Of a stretch of DNA of 29,310 nucleotides, positions 1 to 10,915 are shown in pieces. Source of the stretch: Zygnema cylindricum (lineage: Eukaryota > Streptophyta > Zygnematophyceae > Zygnematales > Zygnemataceae). The translations under genes were made by a program, and so were the position numbers. Numbering within the stretch: position 1 is the first letter of the stretch; each line of letters starts with the position of its first letter. The notes beneath the pieces are model-generated. The model had not been told where the DNA came from. It saw only the letters and a program-made list of their open reading frames with translations, and made no database searches. The DNA is taken from positions 1-29,310 of the forward strand of contig JBBHKE010001616.1 in NCBI GenBank assembly GCA_037447655.1, written 5' to 3'.

Positions 1-232
1 ATTTATATAATGATTGTGTATTATATATTTTAGTGTATATAACGTGGAATGCCATGTTTGAAAATATGTTCTGTACTCTTTACAACGTAAAAATGTAAGT
101 TCAGTAAAACAACATAAACATACAGCTGTGGGGTAAGAACTGTACAATTGTCGCAGATAGTTATAGAAATGGTGTTATCGCAATTAAAAACCGATATTAT
201 CGATTTTTCATATCGATAAACCGGTACTACAG
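1..232. other. AT-rich intergenic DNA
   Basis: No gene, RNA or clear repeat was recognised. Short inverted pieces around TATCGAT occur near 190-220, just before the first MITE terminus. Confidence 0.4.
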
Positions 233-446
233 TACATTGCGAATCGTTATTAGGGTTAATCACGCTAAGTCGGCGCCCCTAAATATTTACCCAAATCCTT
301 AAATAGAGTGATTTAAAAAACCCTAAAAAGAAAATTAGAGTGATTGATTTTCTTTGAAAATCCCCAAACTCCCAGGTAGTGTTTATCACACTAATTGTGT
401 TTTAAAACTTAAAAATTTGTTAACGCTAATAGCGATTCGTGGTGTA
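233..446. mobile_element. Degenerate MITE, TACACCGCGAATCG family
   Basis: The left end (233-257, beginning TACATTGCGAATCGTTATTAG) and the reverse complement of the right end (422-446, beginning TACACCACGAATCGCTATTAG) agree at about 20 of 25 positions, so the 214-bp unit has terminal inverted repeats. The left inner part (GGCGCCCCTAAAT) resembles the segment after 4678. There is no coding capacity. TA at both outer ends would fit a TA target duplication, but this is inferred only. Confidence 0.55.
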
Positions 447-449
447 CTC

Positions 450-700
450 TACAGCGTGAATCGTTTTTAGCCTTATGTACTCCATATAAACAACCCTAAA
501 TTTTGACACTAATACCTGAAATACAATTAATAAATGTAGTTTTTCCTTGACGTTAATTACAATTTTTGTAAATTAGCGTTAACGGTTCCATGTTTATTTC
601 ATGAATAATGTGGTGTACTAAAGGTGTTTATCGTACAACAGTGTATTTCATTATCGAATATAGTACAAAAATGATAGTTAACTAATGTAGGCTGCATATG
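450..700. repeat. Dispersed repeat, copy 1 (partner 4678-4935)
   Basis: Begins 3 bp after the preceding MITE with TACAGCGTGAATCG. It then follows 4678-4935 in the same order: ATTAG/TTTAG, ACTTATGTAC, AATTTTGACA, TACCCGAAATAC, GACGTTA, TTAGCGT, TGTGGTGTAC, TTCATTA. It is clearly homologous but diverged. This is the left part of a larger member of the TACACCGCGAATCG family; its far end was not located. Confidence 0.6.
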
Positions 701-1331
701 TCAATTTTGCAGGGTCCTATAAGCTAGTGCGCACCCAACTTATAAAGACATGAAATCTAAACACAGCGAAACTTAGCCTGTAGGAACCACTAAGTAGATA
801 GCAATGCGAGAGGCATAGAAACAAATCAATTAATAAGACAGGTTTAGGTAGCTCCAGAAATATAGTTATAGTCAAATGGCCACAAGGCGTAAGCCGAAGT
901 GAGCCCCGATTGGAATACAAATTGTTCCTACGGACTAACTTTAATAAAGCTGCATTCTCCTTCTATGTATGATATGAATCCTACTAAAAATTGTACAAAG
1001 TGTTCTCATCAAATAAAGTAAATGCTTCTTCTATGAATCTTGAGAGTATTCGGGTCTGAGAGTGATATGCATGCCATTTCCATGAGATAACTATTCTAAA
1101 TGCCTTGAATCACTTTATATCTTTTTATCTGTCATCTTGTGGTGAAATGCCTAATGAGTGGTGCAATCAGATGATGTCGTTTTGTTGTTTTCCACCACAA
1201 TGTGTGGCTTCTCGGTTTTTAACACAATCTGTACACAAAATGAAGATTAGTGGAATCGTCATCGAATTTCGTACAACTCGATTCGTCGCGTCACGTCACA
1301 TCACCTAAAGTGAATCGACAAAAAGTTTGCT
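701..1331. other. Intergenic, no gene seen
   Basis: Only short open frames without codon structure or recognisable protein similarity are present. Confidence 0.4.
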
Positions 1332-1391
1332 GGTACAAGTGAATCGCTGCCGGTACAAAGAAATCGCTAACAATACAAATGAATCGCCAAA
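1332..1391. repeat. Three 20-bp imperfect tandem units
   Basis: Units start at 1332, 1352 and 1372. Each reads approximately GGTACAARTGAATCGCTRCC, with one to several changes per unit. Confidence 0.6.
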
Positions 1392-2499
1392 GATCGCATA
1401 ATTCCAACACTCCCACTCGATGTTTTGGCGATGCATTTGATACAAAATTGTCCTCGATGATGTTTCATTGTAGTCGTTAAAATTCTCGTTCGATATTCCC
1501 GCGGAATATTTTGGTTGACCGCCGTACAGTTAGGTCAGTACAAAGTCGAGACAAATTGTCGCTTCGTCGATTTTGAATGATACTCGTTCCATTCGATATA
1601 TGATCTTGTGGGGACCACTTGTGGTGCGGTGATGATTTAAAAAAACATTAGGACCAAATAGGGCGTGTCTGGCGCCATCAATCATTGCGTCGCGGGCGTT
1701 CGATTTTGCTGCCAACAGTTGAAACACGGGACCACATGACATGTCCCTTATCCTTTTTGTAGGAAGACCGAAAAATTCATCCAAGTAATAAAGATGCCTA
1801 TCTGACCGTCTATTTGGATATCTGATATCTGACTGATATCGCAAAATTTGTCGCATGACAATTTTCCAATCTCTCGGATGATGTCAAATTTTTGTCCTTC
1901 GGATTTATCTGTTAGCAGTGTGGATGAAATTTCGGTAATTCCCAACGTGCGACTCCAGAATTTGCTTTGTGCCTTTGTCGCAAGGCATCTATGGTACAAC
2001 TTGTACTTTTACCACACATAAAAAAGTTAGTACTTTCACTTCCTAATACATTTTTCCTTTCAATTTTTTTCTTTCTATTTACTATGTTAGGGTTTCGTCT
2101 AAGGGTTCGTCTCTCTGTGATTAAGTAAGGGTTTTTTTTTGTCGTTTTCTTGTAAAATTTAGAGCCGTACCGCGTAAGTTTCAACCGTACGATAAAATAG
2201 AAAAAAAAAGTACATTTTGCGTCATCATCGAATTTAAAATGTACTACATGTTGTCGTCTTGTGTTTTTCGACCCACTTCGAAGAAAAAAAACGTCATCTT
2301 CAACCTTATCTTTAAAATACAAGGCCGATGTGTTTTAAAATTAGGGATTTTCTATAAACAAATAGGAACACATATTCGCACGTGTAATGTTTTGTTCAAA
2401 AACTTCAAAGGAATTCAAGCGACGTGAAAGTGTACACGATTCGCTATGTTTTGTCCCTTTTTTTCTAATACGACAAAGAGAAGTACAGAGTTTGTATTG
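1392..2499. other. Intergenic, no gene seen
   Basis: AT-rich DNA with short minus-strand open frames of up to 136 codons. They show no recognised domain and overlap one another in different frames, so they are treated as chance frames. TTAGGG-like words near 2090-2130 are isolated and do not form an array. Confidence 0.4.
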
Positions 2500-2760
2500 T
2501 TTTGTCCGTTTCCATCAGGTACGAATTTTTTTTTTGCAGGGGTCTCAAGGTTCCTATGCCATTTCACGTCGAGCCAACAATAGCTGCAAAGTCAAAACGC
2601 ATCTTCTTCAACCATGAAACGGCACAGGCTGGAGGGTTGTAGGTCTACAATGTCACGAAAAGTCAAAACCAGTTGCGAAAAATAACGTGCGTCATCATAG
2701 ATTGTAGACGTTGACAGCCGTCACGCGCATTGTCAACGTATACAATCGTCACGCCCTTAA
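2500..2760. repeat. Dispersed repeat, inverted partner at 19180-19440
   Basis: Read on the + strand this matches the reverse complement of 19180-19440 in order: GTTTCCATC, TTTTTTGCAGGGGTCTCAAG, ATTTCAC, GCATCTTCTTCAACCAT, CTACAATGTCACGAA, and GTCGACGTATACAATCGTCAC-like DNA at the end. Similarity is obvious by eye but gapped. There is no coding potential. Confidence 0.65.
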
Positions 2761-3526
2761 GTGAAAATTTCGTTCGGTACACATAGGGACACCCGAAATC
2801 CGGGTCCGTCGAATCTGCGCTAAAAAACAAAAAAAAATCTCTAAGTTTGAAGTACATAGAGATGCACCCTAAGTCTTTTTTTCTCCTCAGACTGCCAGAA
2901 CTTAGCATATCTTGTCGAAGACTAAAGCTTAAATTCTTCTCTATGGTGTCTAAAATTCTTCATTCATTTCGCCGAGCCATGCTTTCCGCTGTATTACTTG
3001 CGTCATAACTTATGATTTGCGGTTGCTCTTGATTTTCTTTCTTTCGAATTCTGGGGTAAGAATTTTCTTTGACTCGTTACTCTTACAGTATGACGTTTAT
3101 CTGATTTTTTCCTGTATTCCTTTCTAGCAATAATTTCTTTAGGTGACCTTGTGCCTCCTAGTGTTTTTGGCTGCTTTGAGAGTTTATAGGTTGAGCATCT
3201 TAGAGTCATTTCTAGTTTTAAACTCTTTGACCATTTGGATTTTCTCTTTTGTGCTGTTCATTTTAAGTCTTTAATTTACCATTCTTTAAGTTTGAAATTC
3301 GACCAAACTTTGACATGGGAATTTAAGATTTTGAAACTAAATTTTTTTTTTTGTTTTCTCCCATCACTTCTTTCGCTGTGCTTGGCGTTTTCAGGTGCTC
3401 TCCAATCGTGATTGTAACCTCCTGAGTTTGGGCCCTATTTGGAGTCCTTTGAAATGGATGATTTTGAAAGGGCATTCTTGACATTGAGGTAAAAATTATG
3501 TCCTTCACATCCAATTTGTTCCAATT
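2761..3526. other. Intergenic, no gene seen
   Basis: T-rich DNA without recognisable coding, RNA or repeat structure. Confidence 0.4.
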
Positions 3527-3590
3527 TGTTAGTACGGCGTCCAGTAAACAACCCCACTTTTCCTATAATGAAAGTTCACCCTAAGAGCGT
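3527..3590. repeat. Short dispersed repeat (partner 4238-4300)
   Basis: Shared order of words with 4238-4300: AGTACG, TCCAGTAAACAA, a T-rich stretch, and TCACCCTAA. Both copies are about 65 bp in the same orientation and diverged. Confidence 0.5.
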
Positions 3591-4237
3591 TGTTCCATTA
3601 GGCAGTCTCTGTAAACATCAAAAAATCGTTTACTGAAGTGACCGTTCCATTGTGTCGCGTTAGTAACCGACATTTGTTTGGCGTGGCACACATTGATTTG
3701 GCCACATAATATAAGAATACGATTCTGCTAATCTTTAAAGAATCTCTAACAGCGAATTGTGACCACATATTTGTACCAGCGAAGGTAAAAAATGACTCGT
3801 ACGACGTATTGAACAAAATCTGTACGGGCGCACGAAACTTAAGATGCGTAAAAGCGTACGAAAATGTCAGAAGGGTTCGTGGATGCCAACAGAAGCGTGA
3901 AACAATATCATCTGTCAAATATTTTCTTACGGCTTCCGGTGGCATCGCATCCTTTCTGGCAGAAGGCACATGTCATATGCGACGTGTACCCACCTGGTCG
4001 CGCGGTCGTCATGGATATTTGTGCACTTCTCCACGAGGCACGATGCTATTCGTTCAGGCGCTGAGAATTAACCTACTCCGGGTCATTTGTTGCGAACTGA
4101 AAATGTCAGACGATGGCGTATCCGATTATGCATCCGACGGTCCACGTTTACGCCCATAAACGTGGAGAATGAAATTCTACATTCAGTAGCTTTGTTTTTG
4201 TGACAAATTTAATTTTTTGGTACGGCACTGTACCAAA
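3591..4237. other. Intergenic, no gene seen
   Basis: Overlapping open frames on both strands (up to 123 codons) have no recognisable protein similarity, so they are not called as genes. Confidence 0.4.
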
Positions 4238-4300
4238 CAGTACGACTTCCAGTAAACAATGGCATTTTTCCCCGAATGGAACCTCACCCTAACTCTAATT
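4238..4300. repeat. Short dispersed repeat (partner 3527-3590)
   Basis: Second copy of the TCCAGTAAACAA...TCACCCTAA repeat. A TTAGGGTGAAGTTCCAT segment near 24158 is a possible inverted fragment of it. Confidence 0.5.
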
Positions 4301-4484
4301 CCGGCGTAAATTTGGGCGTTGTATATCCACTGTAAATTAAGTACAAGTACAGAATCTGACAAAACGTACAGTTTCGCGTCATTATGACGTTTGCATTACG
4401 CAGTTTGTTAAAATGCAGTTACATGAAAACGACCTGTACTAAATCATTATTTGTACTTTTTTACTTAATAAAGTACAGTTTTGC

Positions 4485-4935
4485 ACGGTCAGACACTGAC
4501 CGTACGCCACACTATTTAAATCGGCACTGTATTAGAGTTATTAATGCTCATTCAAAAAATACCTTAAATAACGTAAAGAATAATTGAGAATAATGTACTT
4601 TATTTATAGTGATAGAGTCAAAATTTGGGGTGACAGAATTAGCGTACATAACTCTAATTACGATTCGCGGTGTACTGTACACCGCGAATCGTTATTAGAC
4701 TTATGTACGCTATATCGGCGCCCCAAAATTTTGACATTGATACCCGAAATACAGTGACAGATTCTAATTTATCCGTGACGTTAGTTACGGTTCTTGTGAA
4801 TTAGCGTCAATGGTGTCACCGTACATATTTATTGAATAGTGTGGTGTACGGAGGGTGGTTGTTCGTACATCATTGTACTTCATTACCGAAAACTGTACCA
4901 AAATTGTTGTTTACTTATGTCGGTTACATAAAGAA
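4485..4935. mobile_element. Large imperfect palindrome of the TACACCGCGAATCG family
   Basis: Centred on base 4676, the arms AATTACGATTCGCGGTGTAC and GTACACCGCGAATCGTTATT pair at 19 of 20 positions around a single T. The similarity between arms continues outward in diverged form through TTAGCGTACATA, GTCAAAATTTGGGG and on to CCGTAC-CCACACTATT near 4500 and its complement near 4845. So the inverted structure spans about 190 bp per side. It can be read as two MITE ends meeting head to head with the spacer CTG, or as one fold-back element with its apex at 4676. The 4678-4935 half is homologous to 450-700. Confidence 0.65.
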
Positions 4936-5024
4936 CTGCGCTTAGAATAACTTTGTACCTATTTTAGTGTTTAAGTATGAACGGTGTAATGATTGTTCAT
5001 CCGCAAACCTAAATTAGAATTGTG
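4936..5024. other. Intergenic, no gene seen
   Basis: Nothing recognisable. Confidence 0.3.
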
Positions 5025-5065
5025 GATTCATTTGCGTGGTTCACACTTGAAAAAGGGGAAAACGG
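5025..5065. repeat. Short inverted partner of 10482-10522
   Basis: Contains TTTGCGTGGTTCACACTTG followed by AAAA-GGGAAAACG. The reverse complement of 10482-10522 reads almost the same. Confidence 0.6.
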
Positions 5066-5584
5066 TATGGTATGAAACGGTACTTTTTTTTGTCCGCCGT
5101 GAACTGGCAGGTGACGTTAGCCTACGTCAACTAGCGTGTCGTGATATGAGCCCCTTGTCCGTACGAAAAGGAAACGCTTTGCGGACATGAAATGTACGAA
5201 GCGTTCCGAATCAAACCGTACTGCCACGCAAGCGTTTGTACAGGCCGATAATAACGCCGGAAGAACTGAGAACATGCCCGAAAAAAAAACCTCGGGCGCC
5301 CGAAAAAAATAGAGCAAAGGACCACGCGGACACCTCACACGAATCATCGTTTCTTTTCACTTTCAGCGTCTCAAAAAGTAGTGTGCCAATTTGTTTTATT
5401 TATTTTTTCGTTTATACCCGACAGCTGCTTACAAAGGACCGTACACCTGCTGTACTTGCGGACAGACGAGTCGAAGTGGCCGCGTGCGTACGGACAGTTC
5501 CGCATACGACAAACGGACAAGCCGCTGGAACGCACTCCAATGGCAAGCCTCCACTGGCCACCGCCGCACATGCCACCGGTGCTC
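5066..5584. other. Intergenic, no gene seen
   Basis: GTAC-rich DNA. Open frames of up to 134 codons overlap in several frames, run into the G tract at 5590, and resemble no known protein. Confidence 0.4.
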
Positions 5585-5965
5585 ATGAAAGGGGGGGGGG
5601 AAGAGGAGGGGGGGGAGGGAGAGGAGGGGGGGGGGAGTGAGGGTTCCCGTATAGAAAAAGCATGTGGAATTAGAGAGAGGAAAATAGCGTAAGTAGAAGA
5701 TTATTATCCAGGGGGGAGGGGGAAGGAGGGGACGCAGGGGAGGGAGAGAGGCTGGGGAGCCGAGGGGGGAGGGGGGGAGGGAGAGGAGGGCAGAGATGGC
5801 AGAGAGGGGGTGAGGAGTACGGCTGAGGAGGAGGAGCCGTATTAGAATGCACCAAATGCGTCTGGTTGGTAAGGGGGGGTGGAGAGGGAAGGTGAGGGAG
5901 GAACCGGGGTGGAGAGGGAAGGTGAGGGAGAAACCTCCTGCGTCTGGCTTGTAGGGGGGGGGAAC
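5585..5965 (+). repeat. G-rich polypurine tract with a 30-bp duplication
   Basis: Runs of G alternate with GA and AGG over nearly 400 bp on the + strand, including several runs of six or more G. Two 30-bp units beginning GGGTGGAGAGGGAAGGTGAG lie at about 5877 and 5907, flanked by TGCGTCTGG near 5857 and 5939. Runs of this kind can form G-quadruplex or triplex DNA; no such activity is shown here. Confidence 0.75.
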
Positions 5966-5993
5966 TGTTTGTTTTCATCTTCTTTTCTTTCAG

Positions 5994-6028
5994 TTTTTTT
6001 TTTTTTCTGGTTTTTCCTGTTTTTTCTG

Positions 6029-6062
<34 letters not shown>

Positions 6063-6064
6063 TT
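5994..6064 (+). repeat. Poly-T tract
   Basis: Nearly pure T with few interruptions (GG, CC, G). On the - strand this is a poly-A run, but no retroposed gene was recognised beside it. Confidence 0.8.
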
Positions 6065-6339
6065 CGACTGGATCACATTCTCTCGTTTTTTCAGAGACGT
6101 GCTAATACCTCTGCATAAGTAGTTTAACAGCTTAGCATTTTTCAGAAAAACAAATATTATTTTTTGATTAAAATAGATTAATGGTGGAAAAATTGGAGCG
6201 ACCATTCTTACGAAGTACCAAACCCGGCCATCGTCCACCCTATAATTGACATTCTCGCGACAAGTTATCCAATTCCAAGCTTCAAAGCCAAAAGTGGGAG
6301 AAATTTGGTTTTTTCTCGCATTCCTGCTGTTGGTATTTT
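6065..6339. other. Spacer, no gene seen
   Basis: AT-rich DNA between the poly-T run and the minisatellite, without recognised features. Confidence 0.4.
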
Positions 6340-7486
6340 CTCTTTGAAAATCAAACTTTTAGTTCAAACACTCTTTGAAAATCAAACTTTTAGTTCAAAC
6401 ACTCTTTGAAAATCAAACTTTTATTTCAAACACTCTTTGAAAATCAAACTTTTAGTTCAAACACTCTTTGAAAATCATACTTTTAGTTCAAACACTCTTT
6501 AAAAATCAAACTTTTAGTTCAAACACTCTTTGAAAATCAAACTTTTAGTTCAAACACTCTTTGAAAATCAAACTTTTAGTTCAAACACTCTTTGAAAATC
6601 AAACTTTTAGTTCAAACACTCTTTGAAAATCAAACTTTTAGTTCAAACACTCTTTGAAAATCAAACTTTTAGTTCAAACACTCTTTGAAAATCAAACTTT
6701 TAGTTCAAACAATCTTTGAAAATCAAACTTTTAGTTCAAACACTCTTTGAAAATCAAACTTTTAGTTCAAACACTCTTTGAAAATCAAACTTTTAGTTCA
6801 AACACTCTTTGAAAATCAAACTTTTAGTTCAAACACTCTTTGAAAATCAAACTTTTAGTTCAAACACTCTTTGAAAATCAAACTTTTAGTTCAAACACTC
6901 TTTGAAAATCAAACTTTTAGTTCAAACACTCTTTGAAAATCAAACTTTTAGTTCAAACACTCTTTGAAAATCAAACTTTTAGTTCAAACACTCTTTGAAA
7001 ATCAAACTTTTAGTTCAAACACTCTTTGAAAATCAAACTTTTAGTTCAAACACTCTTTGAAAATCAAACTTTTAGTTCAAACACTCTTTGAAAATCAAAC
7101 TTTTAGTTCAAACACTCTTTGAAAATCAAACTTTTAGTTCAAACACTCTTTGAAAATCAAACTTTTAGTTCAAACAATCTTTGAAAATCAAACTTTTAGT
7201 TCAAACACTCTTTGAAAATCAAACTTTTAGTTCAAACACTCTTTGAAAATCAAACTTTTAGTTCAAACAATCTTTGAAAATCAAACTTTTAGTTCAAACA
7301 CTCTTTGAAAATCAAACTTTTAGTTCAAACACTCTTTGAAAATCAAACTTTTAGTTCAAACACTCTTTGAAAATCAAACTTTTAGTTCAAACACTCTTTA
7401 AAAATCAAACTTTTAGTTCAAACACTCTTTGAAAATCAAACTTTTAGTTCAAACACTCTTTGAAAATCAAACTTTTAGTTCAAACA
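6340..7486. repeat. 31-bp minisatellite, 37 units
   Basis: The unit begins CTCTTTGAAAATC and ends TTTTAGTTCAAACA (31 bp). The span of 1147 bp is exactly 37 periods, so I see no length change between units. Base variants include TTATTTC near 6422, AATCATAC near 6472, TTTAAAAATC near 6500 and 7400, and CAATCTTTG replacing CACTCTTTG near 6710, 7175 and 7268. Each unit contains the inverted pair TTTGAA/TTCAAA. No open frame crosses it. Confidence 0.95.
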
Positions 7487-8600
7487 GACAAATATGCACT
7501 GATGAGTCTGGATGATCATCGCGATGCAAACCACTTTTTAGGGACAGAAAACTGCCACTTTGGAGGTCGAAACTTTGACTTTTCTTCGATTGTCGTTTTA
7601 AAACTTGACTAGAATCTTCAACTTCAGTCCAAATAGGCCCAAGGCAGCAACCTCAAGAGGGATTGTAAAAGAAAAGGGAAAATTGACAGGATAATCCGCA
7701 TCACATTTTAGTTCATTTCAAAAAACATACTATCATTTTGAGAGAGAATTTTTTTCCATAAAAGCTCAGTAATTTCTTTTCCCAAGAGATACTTTTTTTA
7801 TTCGTGTTTCCCTTTGTTGATATTTCTGGTACATGTACATCTGGAAAATGTCGCATTCGGAAATGCGCATCGTTTTTGTATGATAAACATAAATTCTGAG
7901 GAGATTTTGATTATAATGTAGGAAATTTGACACGAAAATATAAATATTTGATCTTCCATGCTCGATGTTTAAAATTCGATCTTTGATGTGTGATGTTGGA
8001 TGTCGATTGCCCCAAGTTCATTATGTTTAATGTGGATTGACGTCAAAATGTTGTCTAACAGTCTTTAGAGTTGCACAAATGTTGTACTTATTTGTACATG
8101 TACATGTTGTATTTATGTTGTACTTATTTGTACCCGGTGACACAACTTCTCACCCACAGCCAAAAATGTACATGCTAAAATCTCTGTAATAATACTCTAA
8201 TTTCAATAATATCCAACAAAAATAAAAGATAAAATAAATCTCTAATTAAATTAAACTCTGAACAAAAGGAGAAAGTCAAATTATCAATCTCTGTACAAAA
8301 GAAGACAGCCCAGCCTTCAATGCAGCCTTTCAATGCAGCTTCCATTCCGAGTCATCTAAAATACCAAAAGTAGTGTTCACAAAATGCCATAAAGTGGAAA
8401 TTGTGACATTTCCGGTTGTTAACAAAACTTACCAGCCAACTCACCTGAAATGCAAGCCCAGATTTTTGTGAACACCTTTGCACACAATCACCTCGGTTGA
8501 AACAAAAAAAAACAAAAAAAAACTAATCTTTCCCAATATTGCTTCTCAGAAAATTTTCAAGAACATGTAATTGAAGTCGTAAGATAACCTCGGGTGCAAA
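7487..8600. other. Intergenic AT-rich DNA, no gene seen
   Basis: There are no convincing coding regions. A short direct repeat ATGTTGTACTTATTTGTAC occurs near 8081 and 8117, with TGTACATGTACA between the copies. Confidence 0.45.
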
Positions 8601-8886
8601 AAAAAGGATAGAAAGAGGGAGTAAGACAGAGAGGGCCAGAGTGAGTGAGGGAGGAGAGAGAGAGATAAGATTTGCAAACATCATTTTCAACACCAAAAAG
8701 TAAAGATTTTATAAAACTGCTTTCCTCGGCAGTATAAAAGGAAATCCAATAAAGAAAAAAAAACAGTTCAGCAATTCCTACACAAAGAAAGCAAAAGACA
8801 AAAAGGAATTTGGTTTACAGATGTCAAAAAAAAGAAGAAAATGAATGTGAAGTACATTAGAAGTAATATGGGGCCAAAACAACAAC
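8601..8886. other. Purine-leaning spacer, no gene seen
   Basis: Contains AGAGAGGG-type words (8610-8670) and A-rich DNA leading into the GA microsatellite. No gene recognised. Confidence 0.4.
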
Positions 8887-9190
<304 letters not shown>

Positions 9191-9655
9191 CATCATCGAT
9201 ATTTTTGTCATTAAATGGTAAAATCAATATATAACCAATATCAAGAGTTGCCTCCAAATATTAAACCAAAACAAGAAAAGTGAAAAAAAATCGTACGAAA
9301 AACAAAATGAAAAAAGAAAATACAGAAAAAGGAAAAGAGAAAAAGTTTTGATGTGCAACATTGGAAAACAGTGAGCAAATTTTGGATCCTGTATCCAATA
9401 ATAAACAATTTCCCTTGGGATACGAACGCTATAACTTTTTCGAGCAGAGGATTAAAAAAAAAGATTTATGTTTATGCACAATTTCTTATATTTATTTCCT
9501 TTCGTGTTTTAATTTTATTCGCTTGGACTTTAATTCATACATCTTTTTCTATTTTTAAGTAATTTCCATGTTAAATTATTTTTAATATTTTTCTCTATTG
9601 GGTATCTCACAAACCTTCTAGATATAAGTTCAGACTAATTCCTTTGTATTGCTTT
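9191..9655. other. Intergenic AT-rich DNA, no gene seen
   Basis: Small plus-strand open frames (65-69 codons) overlap in two frames and show no recognised similarity. Confidence 0.4.
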
Positions 9656-9659
9656 TAAG

Positions 9660-10045
9660 GGTGGTAGGAAAGAAAATAATGGGAGAGAGAGGTAGAGAGA
9701 AGGAGAGAGGGGGATAGAGAGGGTGCCAGTGGTAGAGAGGGGTGAGAAAGTGGGAGCGCGAGGAAGAGGAGAAGGGAGTGCAAAAAAGAATGAGTGAGAA
9801 TGAGAGGGAAAATTGTAGAAGCTTGTCAGTGGACTATATCTGAGAGGGACAGGATAGGGAGAGGGAGAGGGAGAGGGAGAGGGAGAGGGAGAGGGAGAGG
9901 GAAAGGGAGAGGGAGAGGGAGAGGGAGAGGGAGAGGGAGAGGGAAAGGGAGAGAGGGGAGAGGGATAAGGAGAGAGGGACAGAGGGAGAGAGGGAGAGAA
10001 AGCTGCCGGGTGAGGGAGGGAAGGGGAGAGAGAGACAGAGAGCGA
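9660..10045 (+). repeat. Polypurine tract with GGGAGA hexamer array
   Basis: The + strand is almost pure purine. The core from about 9856 to 9956 is a GGGAGA hexamer array with occasional GGGAAA units, flanked by degenerate GAGAGG words. Open frames here (Gly-Arg, Leu-Pro, Ser-Leu) reflect the repeat. Confidence 0.92.
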
Positions 10046-10481
10046 CCCGAAAACGTTCCACTCGTATCAACCGATTTGCTTTGCAGTAAAAGAAGAGAGT
10101 TACCAGCAGGGAGTGGGATTAAGGTAACCCTTGTTTTTATTTTTTCCATTGGTGTTTTTTTTTTTTGAAATTACATGTACTCTTTTCTGATTGGTCCTCT
10201 AGTTTGTTCACAAATTTTGGAGGGAATGAATACTTGTACGGTTCACGTCCGTGCGCTTCGTTTCGTAATTCTTCAAAAACGAAAAAGTGCATTCCGAACA
10301 TGATGTCCGATGGCGGACGGCAGTTGCAGACTGGTTTTTCGCAGCTGTCGAGTTTTGACGCATAGAACTGCATCTTTTGTCCGCCGCTACGCTCCAAAAC
10401 GGTCGGAACCGACCGTCCCAACCGTCACCGCCGCATTTTTTGTCATTTTATAAAATTTGGCGTACGGATCCCAAAATTTAT
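10046..10481. other. Intergenic, no gene seen
   Basis: Contains CCGCCG and CCGACCG words near 10380-10435. No protein similarity was recognised in the small open frames. Confidence 0.4.
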
Positions 10482-10522
10482 GACATCGTTTTCCCATTTT
10501 TCCAAGTGTGAACCACGCAAAT
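10482..10522. repeat. Short inverted partner of 5025-5065
   Basis: Contains CCAAGTGTGAACCACGCAAA, the complement of the 5025-5065 word, embedded in a GTAC-rich repeat region. Confidence 0.6.
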
Positions 10523-10530
10523 ATTATGAA

Positions 10531-10885
10531 AGTCAAAGATGTCCAACCGATTGACCGTCAAATTTATACTCAACGGTACTTTATTTGTACCAATGTGTAC
10601 TTCAAACGTACGTTTTTTGACAAAATGACGTAAGGGACTGTGCGCAACCAAAAAAGTCACTGTCATGATCATTTCCCTTTATTTATATGTGGCTACCGCA
10701 GTTTGGTTATAGTAAAACTGAGCCGGCCGTGTGAATTTTTTTTTTTTTTATGACGGTCGACGTTTGCAAGCTCGACACTTTTTTAACCGCCGGTACAATA
10801 ATCGCCCAGTCAAAGTTGTTCGACGGATTGACCGTCAGATCTGAAATTTAAGGTACGTAGCTTGTACGAAATTGTACTTCAAATG
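10531..10885. repeat. Direct repeat pair, about 77 bp each
   Basis: Copies at 10531-10607 and 10808-10884 share AGTCAAAG, GATTGACCGTCA, GGTAC, TTGTAC and TGTACTTCAAA in the same order. The 200 bp between them shows nothing recognisable. Confidence 0.6.
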
Positions 10886-10915
10886 GAACTATGGATTCGG
10901 TACAGTTCAGTACAG

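Noticed and set aside
2090-2135. TTAGGG and TAAGGG words suggesting telomere repeat
   Set aside because: Only isolated words with irregular spacing; no array.
1530-2322. Three overlapping minus-strand open frames of 83-136 codons
   Set aside because: Different frames over the same AT-rich DNA, no recognised protein similarity and no splice-consistent joining.
5236-5640. A 134-codon open frame ending in a Gly-rich stretch
   Set aside because: The Gly run is just the G tract, overlapping frames are equally open, and no domain is recognisable.
6340-7486. CRISPR-like array
   Set aside because: Units are contiguous 31-bp tandem copies without unique spacers, in a eukaryotic context.
7498-7550. 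CTGATGAG followed by GAAA, as in a hammerhead ribozyme
   Set aside because: No adequate stem II joins the two core parts, and the expected CGAAA core with flanking stems I and III is missing.
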